From CAZFOB01 sp964520325 (GTDB taxonomy: Bacteria; Actinomycetota; JAICYB01): a stretch of DNA of 18,154 bases. The stretch is from assembly GCA_964520325.1 (NCBI GenBank), contig CAZFOB010000035.1, positions 1-18,154 on the forward strand, read 5' to 3'. Each line of letters begins with the position of its first letter. The stretch's first letter is position 1. The position numbers and the translations under genes are program-made. Under the pieces are notes generated by a model, which did no database searches, was not told the DNA's origin, and saw only the letters and a list, made by a program, of their open reading frames with translations. Below are positions 1 through 6,174 of the stretch, one piece after another.

Positions 1-20
1 CGCATGTCCGGTGGTGTGGG

Positions 21-45
21 AGGGCCGGGGTTAACCCCCGGCCCT
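21..45 (+). terminator. GC-rich stem-loop, possible terminator of the gene upstream of the window
   Basis: The bases at 21-30 (agggccgggg) and 36-45 (ccccggccct) form a perfect 10-bp stem around a 5-base loop (ttaac). No T-run follows, so a classical intrinsic terminator is not proven, although T-poor hairpins of this kind often follow genes in high-GC actinobacteria. Its position argues that translation of the next gene starts after it rather than at the ATG at base 4. Confidence 0.45.
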
Positions 46-72
46 ACCCGATTCCCGGATAATCCATCTCAC

Positions 73-843
73 GTGACCGCCCTCGAAGTCGTCTTCGCCG
101 CCCTCCTCGGCGCCGCGGTCGGTTCCTTCCTCAACGTGGTGATCCATCGGGTGCCGAGAGGGGAGTCGCTGGTCCGTCCGGCCTCACGGTGCCCAGGCTG
201 TGGCAACGAGATCGCCAACCGCGACAACATCCCCGTCGTCTCGTGGTTGCTCTTGCGCGGGAGATGCCGCAACTGCGGTCAGCCGATCTCAGCGCGCTAC
301 CCGCTCATCGAAGCCGCAACGGCGGGTCTTTGGATCGCTTCGGTTCTCCGCTTCGACGGCCTCGAGGCCTCGGTGTTCGTTGCGCTCGGGTCGACCGCCC
401 TCCTCGCCCTTGCCGCGATCGATCTGGAGCACAGGAGGCTTCCCAACATCATCGTGCTCCCGTCGACGGTTGCAGCCATCTTGTGGGTCGGTGGGCTCGC
501 GGTCGCGCGGAGCGACCTCGGGCTCTTCGTCACAGCCATCTCCTGCGGCGCTGCGTCGTTCGTCCTGTTCTTCGTTATCGCGTTGATCTCGGGCGGGATG
601 GGCATGGGCGACGTGAAGCTCGCCGCGTTCATCGGCGTGCTCGCGGGACGCTTCGGCTGGGAGGTGGCTGTGGCCGCGGTCTTCCTGTCCTTCTTCGCCG
701 GGGGGCTCGCCGCGATCACGCTCCTGCTCGCCCGCAAAGCCGGGCGCAAGCAAGCGATCCCCTTCGGCCCGGCCATGTCTGTCGGTGCCGTGGCTTCGAT
801 CTTCGCCGGGCCGGGGCCTGTGCGCGCATGGCTCGGGCTCTGA
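73..843 (+). CDS. pilD: Prepilin peptidase / N-methyltransferase (A24 family)
   Basis: This membrane aspartic protease cleaves and N-methylates type IV prepilins or pseudopilins. Numbering is from the ATG at base 4 for reference. A hydrophobic N-terminal helix leads into SFLNVVIHRVPRGES (41-55), then two zinc-type cysteine pairs, C63/C66 (CPGC) and C88/C91 (CRNC). The two catalytic aspartates are D140 (AIDLEHRRLPN) and D203 (GMGMGDVKL, the GxGD-type motif). About seven hydrophobic segments follow one another, as the family expects. I prefer the GTG at 73 (codon 24), because the ATG at 4 would place a strong hairpin and 23 non-conserved residues in the N-terminus; no clear Shine-Dalgarno marks either start. 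The cysteine pairs suggest that the methyltransferase-associated domain is intact. It probably serves the PilMNO machinery downstream. The product call is secure; the start is moderately so. Confidence 0.9.
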   Translation: MTALEVVFAALLGAAVGSFLNVVIHRVPRGESLVRPASRCPGCGNEIANRDNIPVVSWLLLRGRCRNCGQPISARYPLIEAATAGLWIASVLRFDGLEASVFVALGSTALLALAAIDLEHRRLPNIIVLPSTVAAILWVGGLAVARSDLGLFVTAISCGAASFVLFFVIALISGGMGMGDVKLAAFIGVLAGRFGWEVAVAAVFLSFFAGGLAAITLLLARKAGRKQAIPFGPAMSVGAVASIFAGPGPVRAWLGL

Positions 844-868
844 CCAGCGGAGTTGCCCTCTGCTCACG

Positions 869-898
869 TTGACACCCAAAGTTGTCGATTGTTAGTCT
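869..898 (+). promoter_or_regulatory. Predicted sigma70-type promoter for the HTH gene
   Basis: A perfect TTGACA -35 box lies at 869-874. After 18 bases comes TAGTCT at 893-898, a -10-like hexamer keeping the conserved T, A and final T. An imperfect inverted repeat (TTGACA at 869-874, TGTCGA at 883-888, 5 of 6 pairs) covers the -35 box and could be an operator, perhaps for the small HTH protein itself. This is prediction from sequence only. Confidence 0.45.
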
Positions 899-967
899 TG
901 GGAAGCACGTTGCAGGCGTGACGTTTGTGACGCTAGCGGTCTCTGAGGGTAAAGGGCCAGGGGCAAT

Positions 968-1162
968 ATGACCGACAACCCCGTTCTGGGTGAACGACTG
1001 CTAACGGTGTCCGAGGTTGCATCCGCTATGCGCGTGTCGAACATGACCGTCTACCGCCTGATCAAGGCCGGACAGATCGGGGCCATCCGGGTGGGCAAGA
1101 ACTACCGCATCCGCGCGTCCGAAGTCGACCGCTACCTCCGCGAACGCGTCGTCGGCGCCTAG
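968..1162 (+). CDS. Small helix-turn-helix protein, excisionase/MerR-like (HTH_17) family
   Basis: This is a 64-residue DNA-binding protein made almost entirely of one winged-helix domain of the excisionase/BldC/MerR type. Recognisable elements are LLTVSEVASAMRVSNMTVYRLIKAG (about 11-35, helix-turn-helix), GAIRVGKNYRIRASEVDRYL (about 38-57, wing and closing helix). The ATG has a good Shine-Dalgarno (AGGGG, 959-963) four bases upstream. Proteins of this kind are common single-domain regulators in actinobacteria; the name excisionase is a family label and does not imply phage origin here. Its place between pilD and pilM hints at a role near the pilus genes, but nothing shows its target. The TAG stop (1160-1162) forms part of the CTAG target duplication of the neighbouring insertion sequence, so the protein is intact. 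Confidence 0.85.
   Translation: MTDNPVLGERLLTVSEVASAMRVSNMTVYRLIKAGQIGAIRVGKNYRIRASEVDRYLRERVVGA
1159..1162. repeat. Left target-site duplication (CTAG) of the IS element
   Basis: CTAG here and at 2826-2829 immediately flank the terminal inverted repeats of the insertion sequence. A 4-bp duplication fits IS1380-family behaviour. CTAG is self-complementary, so the copies read the same on both strands. Confidence 0.75.
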
Positions 1163-1181
1163 CCCGAATCATTCAGTAAGC
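1163..1181 (+). repeat. Left terminal inverted repeat of the IS
   Basis: CCCGAATCATTCAGTAAGC matches the reverse complement of 2807-2825 (CCCGGACCTTTCAATAAGC) at 15 of 19 positions. The mismatches are at positions 5, 7, 9 and 14. Confidence 0.8.
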
Positions 1182-1362
1182 ACGCCATAGGCGATGGTAA
1201 GCGTCTCGAAGCGTGCCGGCGGCCGTTGGGCAACCCGGTGAAGGGTGAATGACGAGACTCAAGATGTGATTCGAGACCGTCGTGCGCGGCTCACGTAACG
1301 TCGTCGGGTGGATGCGCGCGTGCGGTTGCCGAGGTGTTCGCGAACGCAGTGGTGGATGAACG

Positions 1363-2721
1363 TCAGGTGACAAGCGGCAGTGCGCGCAGCTTGCCGAACG
1401 CCGCCGCCAGCGCCTGCGACCACGGCCAACTCGCCGACAGCCGCAACCACACACGTCGTCCCGATCGCACCAATCGCCCGGCGCAGTGCAGCAGTGTGTA
1501 GCGCAGCCGCTTGGGTTCGGCTGTAGCCAGCTCGCCCTCAAGACACAAGGTCTGCATCCAGGCCACGAGGTCCAGGCCGACGAGCACCAGGGCCAGCCAG
1601 ACTTGGTTGCGCGCGAACTCGAAGAAGGGCATGTTGCGAAGCCCTGAGTCCTTGCCGCCACGGATGCGGTCCTCCACGCGGGCGTGGCCGCGGTGACGTG
1701 CTTCGAGATAGGCAAGGTCGGGATCGGGCGAGTCGGTGATGAACACCTGGAAGCGATGGCCCTCGATGTCGGTGAAGGTGAGCTGGGCGCCGGTGTGGGG
1801 GATCTCGCGGCGCACGATGGCACGCGTGCCCTCCGGCCAGGTCGACAGATCGATCGCATCGGTGATCTCGGCCACCCAGGCACCCTCCCTGATGTCCTGC
1901 CCGTCGGAGCTGATCGCTTCCACCCAGGCACGTTTGGGCAGGTCGAGAACGGCTTCGCGTACGTCCTCGGTCAAGGTGAAGCCGACCGAGAACTCGATCG
2001 ACCGCTCGCGCAGGGCATCGATGAACTCGTGTGAGCATCCGGCGGAGTCGGAGCGGGCGAGCATCCACTCACCGTGCTCGGCGTCGGCCGACCTTGTCTT
2101 CACGGGCAGCTGCTCCAGGGCACGGTCGAGAACGGCCACGTGATCGGTGGCTGTGCCCGAGCCCGCGTTGCCCGGACGAAGCATCCCGGCCAAGGCCTCA
2201 TTGGTTCCGTCCAGGAAGCACAGCAGGGGATGGAACCCGAACCCTCGCTTCCATGTCGGCGCGGCCTGCTCCTTTTCGGAGTGTGCGGTGAGCAGCGTGG
2301 CGTCGAAGTCGAGCACGATCCATCCCGGACGAACGCCGGCCTTCCATGCCCGGGCACGAGCACGGGCGCGGGCGGCGGCGATCCGCTCCAGCGCCGGCGC
2401 GTCGATCGAGTCGATCACGCGCCACGCTGTCGGGTCGGAGGCCACGTCGCCGAACAGGGCAGACTGCTCGCGCAGCACCTTGAGATCCGACAGGCTGTCC
2501 CCGCCGTCGGCCAGCATCACGGCCAGGTCGATGAGCACGTCACCGGGATCGTGGGCGGATCGGCGCTGACGTGTGAGGGTCATCGCCTGCGACAGGCCGT
2601 CGCGCAGACCGACGGCGTCAGCCATCTCTGCGAGCAACAGACCGCCCGCGTGCGAGACGATCCCGGTGCCGTCGGCAGTTACCTTGACCCGAGCTCGGCG
2701 GCTGCTACTGTTCACTCGCAA
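1363..2721 (-). CDS. IS1380-family DDE transposase
   Basis: The 452-residue protein is the expected full length for the family. It has an N-terminal DNA-binding region followed by a split RNase-H-like catalytic core. Likely catalytic acidic residues are D138 or D140 (WIVLDFDATLL), D225 (LARSDSAG) and E350 (HARVEDRIRGGKDSGLRNMP). The last motif resembles the block that carries the conserved glutamate in this family. The start is a TTG at 2721-2719, with GGAGG ending five bases upstream; a GTG two codons later is the alternative. No frameshift or internal stop is present. A TTGACA-like box on the minus strand (2755-2750) is too close to the Shine-Dalgarno to be its promoter, so the promoter remains unidentified. 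Open frames on the plus strand inside this gene are antisense shadows. Confidence 0.9.
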   Translation of the reverse strand: MRVNSSSRRARVKVTADGTGIVSHAGGLLLAEMADAVGLRDGLSQAMTLTRQRRSAHDPGDVLIDLAVMLADGGDSLSDLKVLREQSALFGDVASDPTAWRVIDSIDAPALERIAAARARARARAWKAGVRPGWIVLDFDATLLTAHSEKEQAAPTWKRGFGFHPLLCFLDGTNEALAGMLRPGNAGSGTATDHVAVLDRALEQLPVKTRSADAEHGEWMLARSDSAGCSHEFIDALRERSIEFSVGFTLTEDVREAVLDLPKRAWVEAISSDGQDIREGAWVAEITDAIDLSTWPEGTRAIVRREIPHTGAQLTFTDIEGHRFQVFITDSPDPDLAYLEARHRGHARVEDRIRGGKDSGLRNMPFFEFARNQVWLALVLVGLDLVAWMQTLCLEGELATAEPKRLRYTLLHCAGRLVRSGRRVWLRLSASWPWSQALAAAFGKLRALPLVT

Positions 2722-2789
2722 GGTGCCCTCCTCGGTGAGGAAACTGTGGTGTCAACAACCGCAGTATCCCTGGCCGGAAGGGCACTTTT

Positions 2790-2808
2790 GCGTTTCTCTA
2801 CGAAACGC
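2790..2808. repeat. Subterminal palindrome inside the IS right end
   Basis: GCGTTTC (2790-2796) and GAAACGC (2802-2808) form a perfect 7-bp stem around a TCTAC loop, overlapping the inner two bases of the right terminal repeat. It lies upstream of the transposase start, so it could be a transposase or repressor binding site, or an RNA hairpin that limits read-through transcription into the transposase gene. The role is inferred only. Confidence 0.5.
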
Positions 2809-2825
2809 TTATTGAAAGGTCCGGG
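2807..2825 (-). repeat. Right terminal inverted repeat of the IS
   Basis: Reading inward on the minus strand, CCCGGACCTTTCAATAAGC pairs with the left repeat at 1163-1181 (15/19). It is followed outside by the second CTAG copy at 2826-2829. Confidence 0.8.
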
Positions 2826-2829
2826 CTAG
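2826..2829. repeat. Right target-site duplication (CTAG) of the IS element
   Basis: This is the second copy of the CTAG flanking the element; see the copy at 1159-1162. Confidence 0.75.
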
Positions 2830-2950
2830 TAAACCGGCGCGCCGGACCCCGTCTTCGCTGACTAGTCATTTCCCGTTCTCCACTCCCAGTCAATGCCGGC
2901 CGGTTTTGGCCGATGAATCTAGGGAGAGATCAACCACGGAGGATGAGGGG
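2830..2950 (+). promoter_or_regulatory. Gap before pilM with two perfect palindromes
   Basis: This is the native sequence upstream of pilM. It contains CCGGCGCGCCGG (2834-2845, perfect 12-bp palindrome), TGACTAGTCA (2859-2868, perfect 10-bp palindrome) and a small inverted repeat CGGCC/GGCCG around a 6-base loop (2897-2912). It ends with the pilM Shine-Dalgarno GGAGG (2938-2942). I see no convincing -35/-10 pair. The palindromes may be operator sites or remnants of a terminator for the HTH gene. Confidence 0.35.
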
Positions 2951-4198
2951 ATGGCTCGTAGCTCGATCGGACTCGACATCGGCACCAGGGCGGTGGCGAT
3001 CGCTGAAGTGGAGAGCGGTTCCAACGGCCCGACGCTCAGCCGCTTCGGACGCATGCTGCTGCCGGTCGGTGCCGTCGACCACGGAGAGATCCAGGATCCC
3101 ACCGCCGTCGGCTCCGCCATCACCGCGCTGTACAAGCGCATGGGGCTGACCGGACGGTCGGTCCACATCGGGATGTCGAACCGCCGTGTGGTCGTCCGCG
3201 TGATCGAGCTTCCGGCGATGTCGAAACAGGACCTCGACGGCGCCATCCGCTTCCAGGCCCAGGAGTACATCCCCATCCCGCTCGAAGAAGCCGTCATGGA
3301 CTACGAGGTCCTCGAAGAGATCACCGGACCAGAGGGCGAGCGCTTCCAGCGCGTGCTGGTCGTCGCGGCCGAGCGTGCGACCATCGCACCGCTCCTCGCC
3401 GCCGTGCAAGCCGCCAACCTCGAAGCATCAACACTCGAGCTCGCCGCATACCCACTCGTCCGCGCATTCGGCAACGGGTCGCCGGGGGCCGAAGCGATCG
3501 TGGACGTCGGTGCTGGAGTGACCAACGTCGTCGTCCATCAGGGTGGGAAGATCCGTTTCACGCGCATCCTGCCGACCTTCGGGGGCGACGAGTTCACCTC
3601 GGCGATCGAGCAGGCGCTCGGGCTGTCGCGTGACGAGGCCGAAGCGCTCAAGCGACGCGCGTCGCAGCAGATGGCCACCGGCATCCGTAAGCCGGAGCTG
3701 GTGGCGGTCGCTGCAAGCGCTCCCGTCGGACGTCCGATGGCTCCCGTCGCGTATGTTGCCCCCGCCGCGTCATTCCCTTCCGGCCCTTCCGGCCCTTCCG
3801 GCCCTTCCGGCCCTTCCGGCCCTTCCGGCCCTTTCGATGGCCCCTCATACTCCGAGCCGGTCGAGCAGGCGCCGCCGCCGTCGCAGGTCGACCGTGCGGC
3901 GGCCGTGATCGAGCCCATGCTCGATCGTTTCGTCACCGAAGTGCGCGGCTCGCTCGACTTCTACGCGGGACTGCCCGGCTCTGCCGTCATCGACAAGATC
4001 GTGCTCACCGGGGGCGGAGCGCTCATGGGCGGAATTGCTGAAGGGCTCAGCTCCTCGCTCGGCGTACCCGTCGAGAAGGGCCAGCCTTTCCACAAGGTCC
4101 CGATCGGCAAGGTTGACGTGAGCTCGGAAGAGAAGGCCGTCGCGGAGCCGTTCATCGGCATCGCCATCGGACTTGCACTCGCCGGGATGGGAGCCTGA
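2951..4198 (+). CDS. pilM: Type IV pilus assembly protein PilM, actin-like ATPase
   Basis: PilM is the cytoplasmic actin-fold member of the PilMNO(P) platform and binds the N-terminal tail of PilN. The protein has 415 residues from the ATG at 2951, which has GGAGG eight bases upstream; a TTG at 2906 would add 15 unconserved residues. Actin-fold signatures are IGLDIGTRAVAIAEV (6-20), IVDVGAGVTNVVV (183-195) and KIVLTGGGALMGGI (349-362). The conserved segment IELPAMSKQDLDGAIRFQAQEYIPIP (85-110) is typical of PilM. It is longer than usual because about 75 Ala/Pro/Ser-rich residues (about 240-315) separate the EALKRR helix from the IEPMLDRFVTEVRGSLDFY segment. That insert contains six Ser-Gly-Pro repeats (277-294). 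The gap to pilN is one base, so translation is probably coupled. Confidence 0.93.
   Translation: MARSSIGLDIGTRAVAIAEVESGSNGPTLSRFGRMLLPVGAVDHGEIQDPTAVGSAITALYKRMGLTGRSVHIGMSNRRVVVRVIELPAMSKQDLDGAIRFQAQEYIPIPLEEAVMDYEVLEEITGPEGERFQRVLVVAAERATIAPLLAAVQAANLEASTLELAAYPLVRAFGNGSPGAEAIVDVGAGVTNVVVHQGGKIRFTRILPTFGGDEFTSAIEQALGLSRDEAEALKRRASQQMATGIRKPELVAVAASAPVGRPMAPVAYVAPAASFPSGPSGPSGPSGPSGPSGPFDGPSYSEPVEQAPPPSQVDRAAAVIEPMLDRFVTEVRGSLDFYAGLPGSAVIDKIVLTGGGALMGGIAEGLSSSLGVPVEKGQPFHKVPIGKVDVSSEEKAVAEPFIGIAIGLALAGMGA
3775..3828 (+). repeat. Six tandem 9-bp repeats within pilM
   Basis: The unit CCCTTCCGG occurs six times without mismatch, followed by a degenerate seventh start. It encodes (Ser-Gly-Pro)6 in the PilM linker. 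Because the unit is 9 bp, copy-number changes would stay in frame and only lengthen or shorten the linker. Confidence 0.9.
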
Positions 4199-4199
4199 C

Positions 4200-4877
4200 A
4201 TGGCACGCATGACAATGCCCCGCATGACACTTCCTCGCATCGGAAGTCGCAAGGATGAGGTGTCGATCAACCTCCTGCCCGGCGACATCCGCTCTGATCA
4301 GAACACCAAGCGGGCGTTCCAGATCGCTGTCAGCGGTTGCGTGGCGCTCCTTGTTCTGCTCGGCGCGATCACTGTGTTCCAGCGCGTGCAGATCTCGAGT
4401 AGCGAGCAGACGCTCCGCGACGAGCAAGCCAAGGCTGCGCAACTGCGCACCGAAGTGAGTGCGCTCAACGAGTTCGAAGTGCTCGAAGCGTCGATCAAGG
4501 GCTCACGGGCACTGCTCACGACGGCACTTTCCGGCGACGTCTCGTGGACTCGATTCCTCGACGACCTCGACACCAACATGCCGAACGACTCGTGGCTCAG
4601 CTCGATCAACGTTTCCGCCAAGCCCGGGGTCACCCCCGAGGGCGAACCATCGCTCGGGACGGCGCAGTATCAGGCCTCAGTTACGTCGATGCCCGGCCTC
4701 GCCGGCTGGCTCGACACGATGTCAGAGGTCAAGGGTCTGAGGTTCGTCTATCTGTCCAATGGCTCGAAGGCGAAGAGTGAGAGCGGCAAGACCACGGTCT
4801 CGTTCGCTGCCAGTGCCCATCTGACCGAACTGATGCTGTCCGGTCGCTGCACCACGGAGGAATCACCGTGTCCATGA
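4200..4877 (+). CDS. pilN: Type IV pilus assembly protein PilN
   Basis: PilN is a bitopic inner-membrane protein that couples cytoplasmic PilM to PilO. Numbered from the ATG at 4200 (225 residues), it carries the PilM-binding motif INLLP (23-27) in a basic cytoplasmic tail, one transmembrane helix (about 40-61), a coiled-coil stretch (about 65-105), and a C-terminal ferredoxin-like domain (about 115-212). The start has GGGAG six bases upstream and lies one base after the pilM stop. A TTG at 4173 is an unlikely alternative because it would overlap pilM by nine codons. Two further ATG codons follow closely (codons 4 and 6 read MxxMxM), so the exact start could shift by a few residues. The 3' end overlaps pilO by 10 bases. 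Confidence 0.88.
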   Translation: MARMTMPRMTLPRIGSRKDEVSINLLPGDIRSDQNTKRAFQIAVSGCVALLVLLGAITVFQRVQISSSEQTLRDEQAKAAQLRTEVSALNEFEVLEASIKGSRALLTTALSGDVSWTRFLDDLDTNMPNDSWLSSINVSAKPGVTPEGEPSLGTAQYQASVTSMPGLAGWLDTMSEVKGLRFVYLSNGSKAKSESGKTTVSFAASAHLTELMLSGRCTTEESPCP

Positions 4878-5572
4878 AGATGAGGTTCGTCGCGCTGATC
4901 GTCGCAACCTTCGTGCTGCTCGGCGGCTGGTTCTTCGCCGCCTTCAAGCCGGCGCAGTCAAAGCTCGGAGAGGTGCGTGCACAGGTGGAGACCACCAAAA
5001 CAGAGGTCGTGTCGCTTACGCAGAAGCTCGAACATCTCCAGGCCCTCAAGAGGGACGAGAAGTCGCTACGCGCGCAGGCCGCTCGCTTCCGTGAAGCACT
5101 GCCGACCAAGACCGCCGTCTCCGATTTCATCCGCCAAGTGCAGGACGCGGCCGAGGAGGCGGGCATCGACTTCTTGACGGTGACGCCGAGTCTGCCGACG
5201 GCACCAACCGTCGTGGCTGCTGTGGCTCCCGTCGCACCGGTGGCGACGCCGGCACCGTCGGCGGATACCGAAGCTGCCCAGAACGTGGCGCCTCCGGCCC
5301 CGGTCTCGCCCCTCCAAGCGATCTCGGTTTCGCTCACCGCCGACGGCAAGTTCTTCGAGATCGAGAAGTTCGTCAACAAGCTCGAGCACCTGGAGCGCTC
5401 GATCCGCATCGACGACTTCACGCTCGGCGGTGGCGGCAGCGCCGGTGGCGCGCCGGGGCAGGGCGGCACGCCTTCGCTCTCCCTCTCGATCAAGCTCCAG
5501 ATGTTCCTGAACAAGCCGGCGCCAGTTGCTCCGGCTGCCGCAGCGGCCCCCGCGACCGCAGGGGGGAACTGA
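4868..5572 (+). CDS. pilO: Type IV pilus assembly protein PilO
   Basis: PilO pairs with PilN to form the membrane platform of the pilus machine. The 234-residue protein has a short cytoplasmic N-terminus, one transmembrane helix (about 6-26), a coiled coil (about 30-76), and a first part of the periplasmic-type fold (LPTKTAVSDFIRQVQDAAEEAGIDFLTV, 79-104). An Ala/Pro/Val-rich linker (about 108-147) follows, then the ferredoxin-like segment AISVSLTADGKFFEIEKFVNKLEHLERSIRIDDFTL (151-186). The end is Ala/Pro-rich. The GTG at 4868 has GGAGG seven bases upstream; ATG codons at positions 3 and 5 are alternatives. It overlaps pilN by 10 bases and is followed after two bases by the next gene, indicating one operon. 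Confidence 0.87.
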   Translation: MSMKMRFVALIVATFVLLGGWFFAAFKPAQSKLGEVRAQVETTKTEVVSLTQKLEHLQALKRDEKSLRAQAARFREALPTKTAVSDFIRQVQDAAEEAGIDFLTVTPSLPTAPTVVAAVAPVAPVATPAPSADTEAAQNVAPPAPVSPLQAISVSLTADGKFFEIEKFVNKLEHLERSIRIDDFTLGGGGSAGGAPGQGGTPSLSLSIKLQMFLNKPAPVAPAAAAAPATAGGN

Positions 5573-5574
5573 TC

Positions 5575-6072
5575 ATGGCGAATACACAGATCCGCAAGCC
5601 GTTCATCATCGGCGGTGCCGCCGTGATCGGCGTGACGCTGGTCCTGTTCCTCGCCTCGACCTTCCTCTACGGCGGTGGCGACGATGCTCCGCCAACGGCC
5701 CCCGTCACGTCGGCGGCTGCGCCCGCGCCGGCGGTGAAGCCGGCCGCGAAGGTCGACGAGAACAAGCTCAAGTCGGGCGGACGTGATCCCTTCAGCCCGC
5801 GCGTCGGCGCCGCACCGGCCCGGGCGCCCATCTCGGCTCCCGTTGTGGTGGAGGAGGCCGCTGCCACCGTCCACACCTGGCAGTTGCTCGACGTCAAGGA
5901 CGGGATCGGCTCCTTCCTCGTGGACGGCAAGAAGATCGCCGGCGTCGACCTCAAGAAAGAGATCGTCAAGGGCTACAAGTTCAATTCGGTGAGCGGCGCG
6001 ACCTGTGTGACCGTCACCGTTGAGTCCAAGGCTTTCGGTCTCTGCGAAGGTGGAACACCCTTCAGCGCATAG
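5575..6072 (+). CDS. PilP-like small membrane protein of the pil operon
   Basis: The 165-residue protein has a short basic N-terminus (IRKPF), a transmembrane helix (about 11-32), a disordered Ala/Pro linker (about 36-62), then KSGGRDPFSPRVG (66-78), and a compact beta-rich C-terminal domain (about 98-160). That domain carries two cysteines, C144 and C157, which could form a disulfide outside the membrane. The GGRDPF motif and the position right after pilO resemble PilP of Gram-negative pili. However, there is no lipobox cysteine, and an outer-membrane secretin partner would not be expected in a single-membrane actinobacterium. The name is therefore only an analogy. Shine-Dalgarno GGGGGGA precedes the ATG by seven bases. 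Two bases separate it from pilO. Confidence 0.8.
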   Translation: MANTQIRKPFIIGGAAVIGVTLVLFLASTFLYGGGDDAPPTAPVTSAAAPAPAVKPAAKVDENKLKSGGRDPFSPRVGAAPARAPISAPVVVEEAAATVHTWQLLDVKDGIGSFLVDGKKIAGVDLKKEIVKGYKFNSVSGATCVTVTVESKAFGLCEGGTPFSA

Positions 6073-6096
6073 CGTCTGGCAGCGCATAGCGTCTGG
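6063..6096 (+). repeat. Perfect 17-bp tandem duplication over a stop codon
   Basis: CAGCGCATAGCGTCTGG occurs twice back to back (6063-6079 and 6080-6096). The first copy contains the last codons and TAG stop of the PilP-like gene; the second lies in the intergenic gap. It looks like a recent slippage duplication. Confidence 0.9.
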
Positions 6097-6174
6097 TTTG
6101 CCGCGTCGCCGCTGAACGGCCCGATCGGCTGAGCTCGACTCAAGCCTCACCCCTTCGGCGCCGAGGGTAGAGGT

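Larger units (their letters stand above)
1163..2825 (-). mobile_element. Complete IS1380-family insertion sequence, 1663 bp
   Basis: The element carries one transposase gene (1363-2721, minus strand), flanked by imperfect 19-bp terminal inverted repeats at 1163-1181 and 2807-2825 (15 of 19 positions identical) and a CTAG direct repeat outside each end. Its length, 4-bp duplication, CCCG termini and transposase family agree with IS1380. The left end has about 200 noncoding bases and the right end about 104. Ends and reading frame are intact, so it looks recent and possibly active. It lies between an HTH gene and pilM, opposite in direction to both. Without it, the HTH stop codon would be 121 bases from the pilM start. 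Confidence 0.85.

Noticed and set aside
968..1162. Excisionase label taken as a sign of a prophage or integrative element
   Set aside because: No integrase, attachment site or phage gene is nearby. Single-domain HTH proteins of this family are common chromosomal regulators in actinobacteria.
2727..2755. TTGACA on the minus strand upstream of the transposase, considered as its promoter
   Set aside because: The matching -10 position falls on the AGGAGG ribosome site, leaving no room for a normal transcript start before the TTG codon.
2074..2829. A plus-strand open frame within the IS, considered as a passenger gene
   Set aside because: It is antisense to the transposase N-terminal half and has no domain signature.
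2906..2950. Upstream TTG start for pilM, adding 15 residues
   Set aside because: The added residues are not conserved in PilM, while the ATG at 2951 has a strong, well-spaced Shine-Dalgarno and begins just before the conserved IGLDIGT motif.
3775..3828. GGCC-rich tandem repeat considered as a transcription terminator or regulatory array
   Set aside because: It lies in the middle of pilM, is a perfect multiple of three and reads as Ser-Gly-Pro repeats.
4729..6150. A 473-codon minus-strand open frame across pilN, pilO and the PilP-like gene
   Set aside because: It has no recognisable motif and its translation is low-complexity. The plus-strand genes have ribosome sites, coupled spacing and family signatures.
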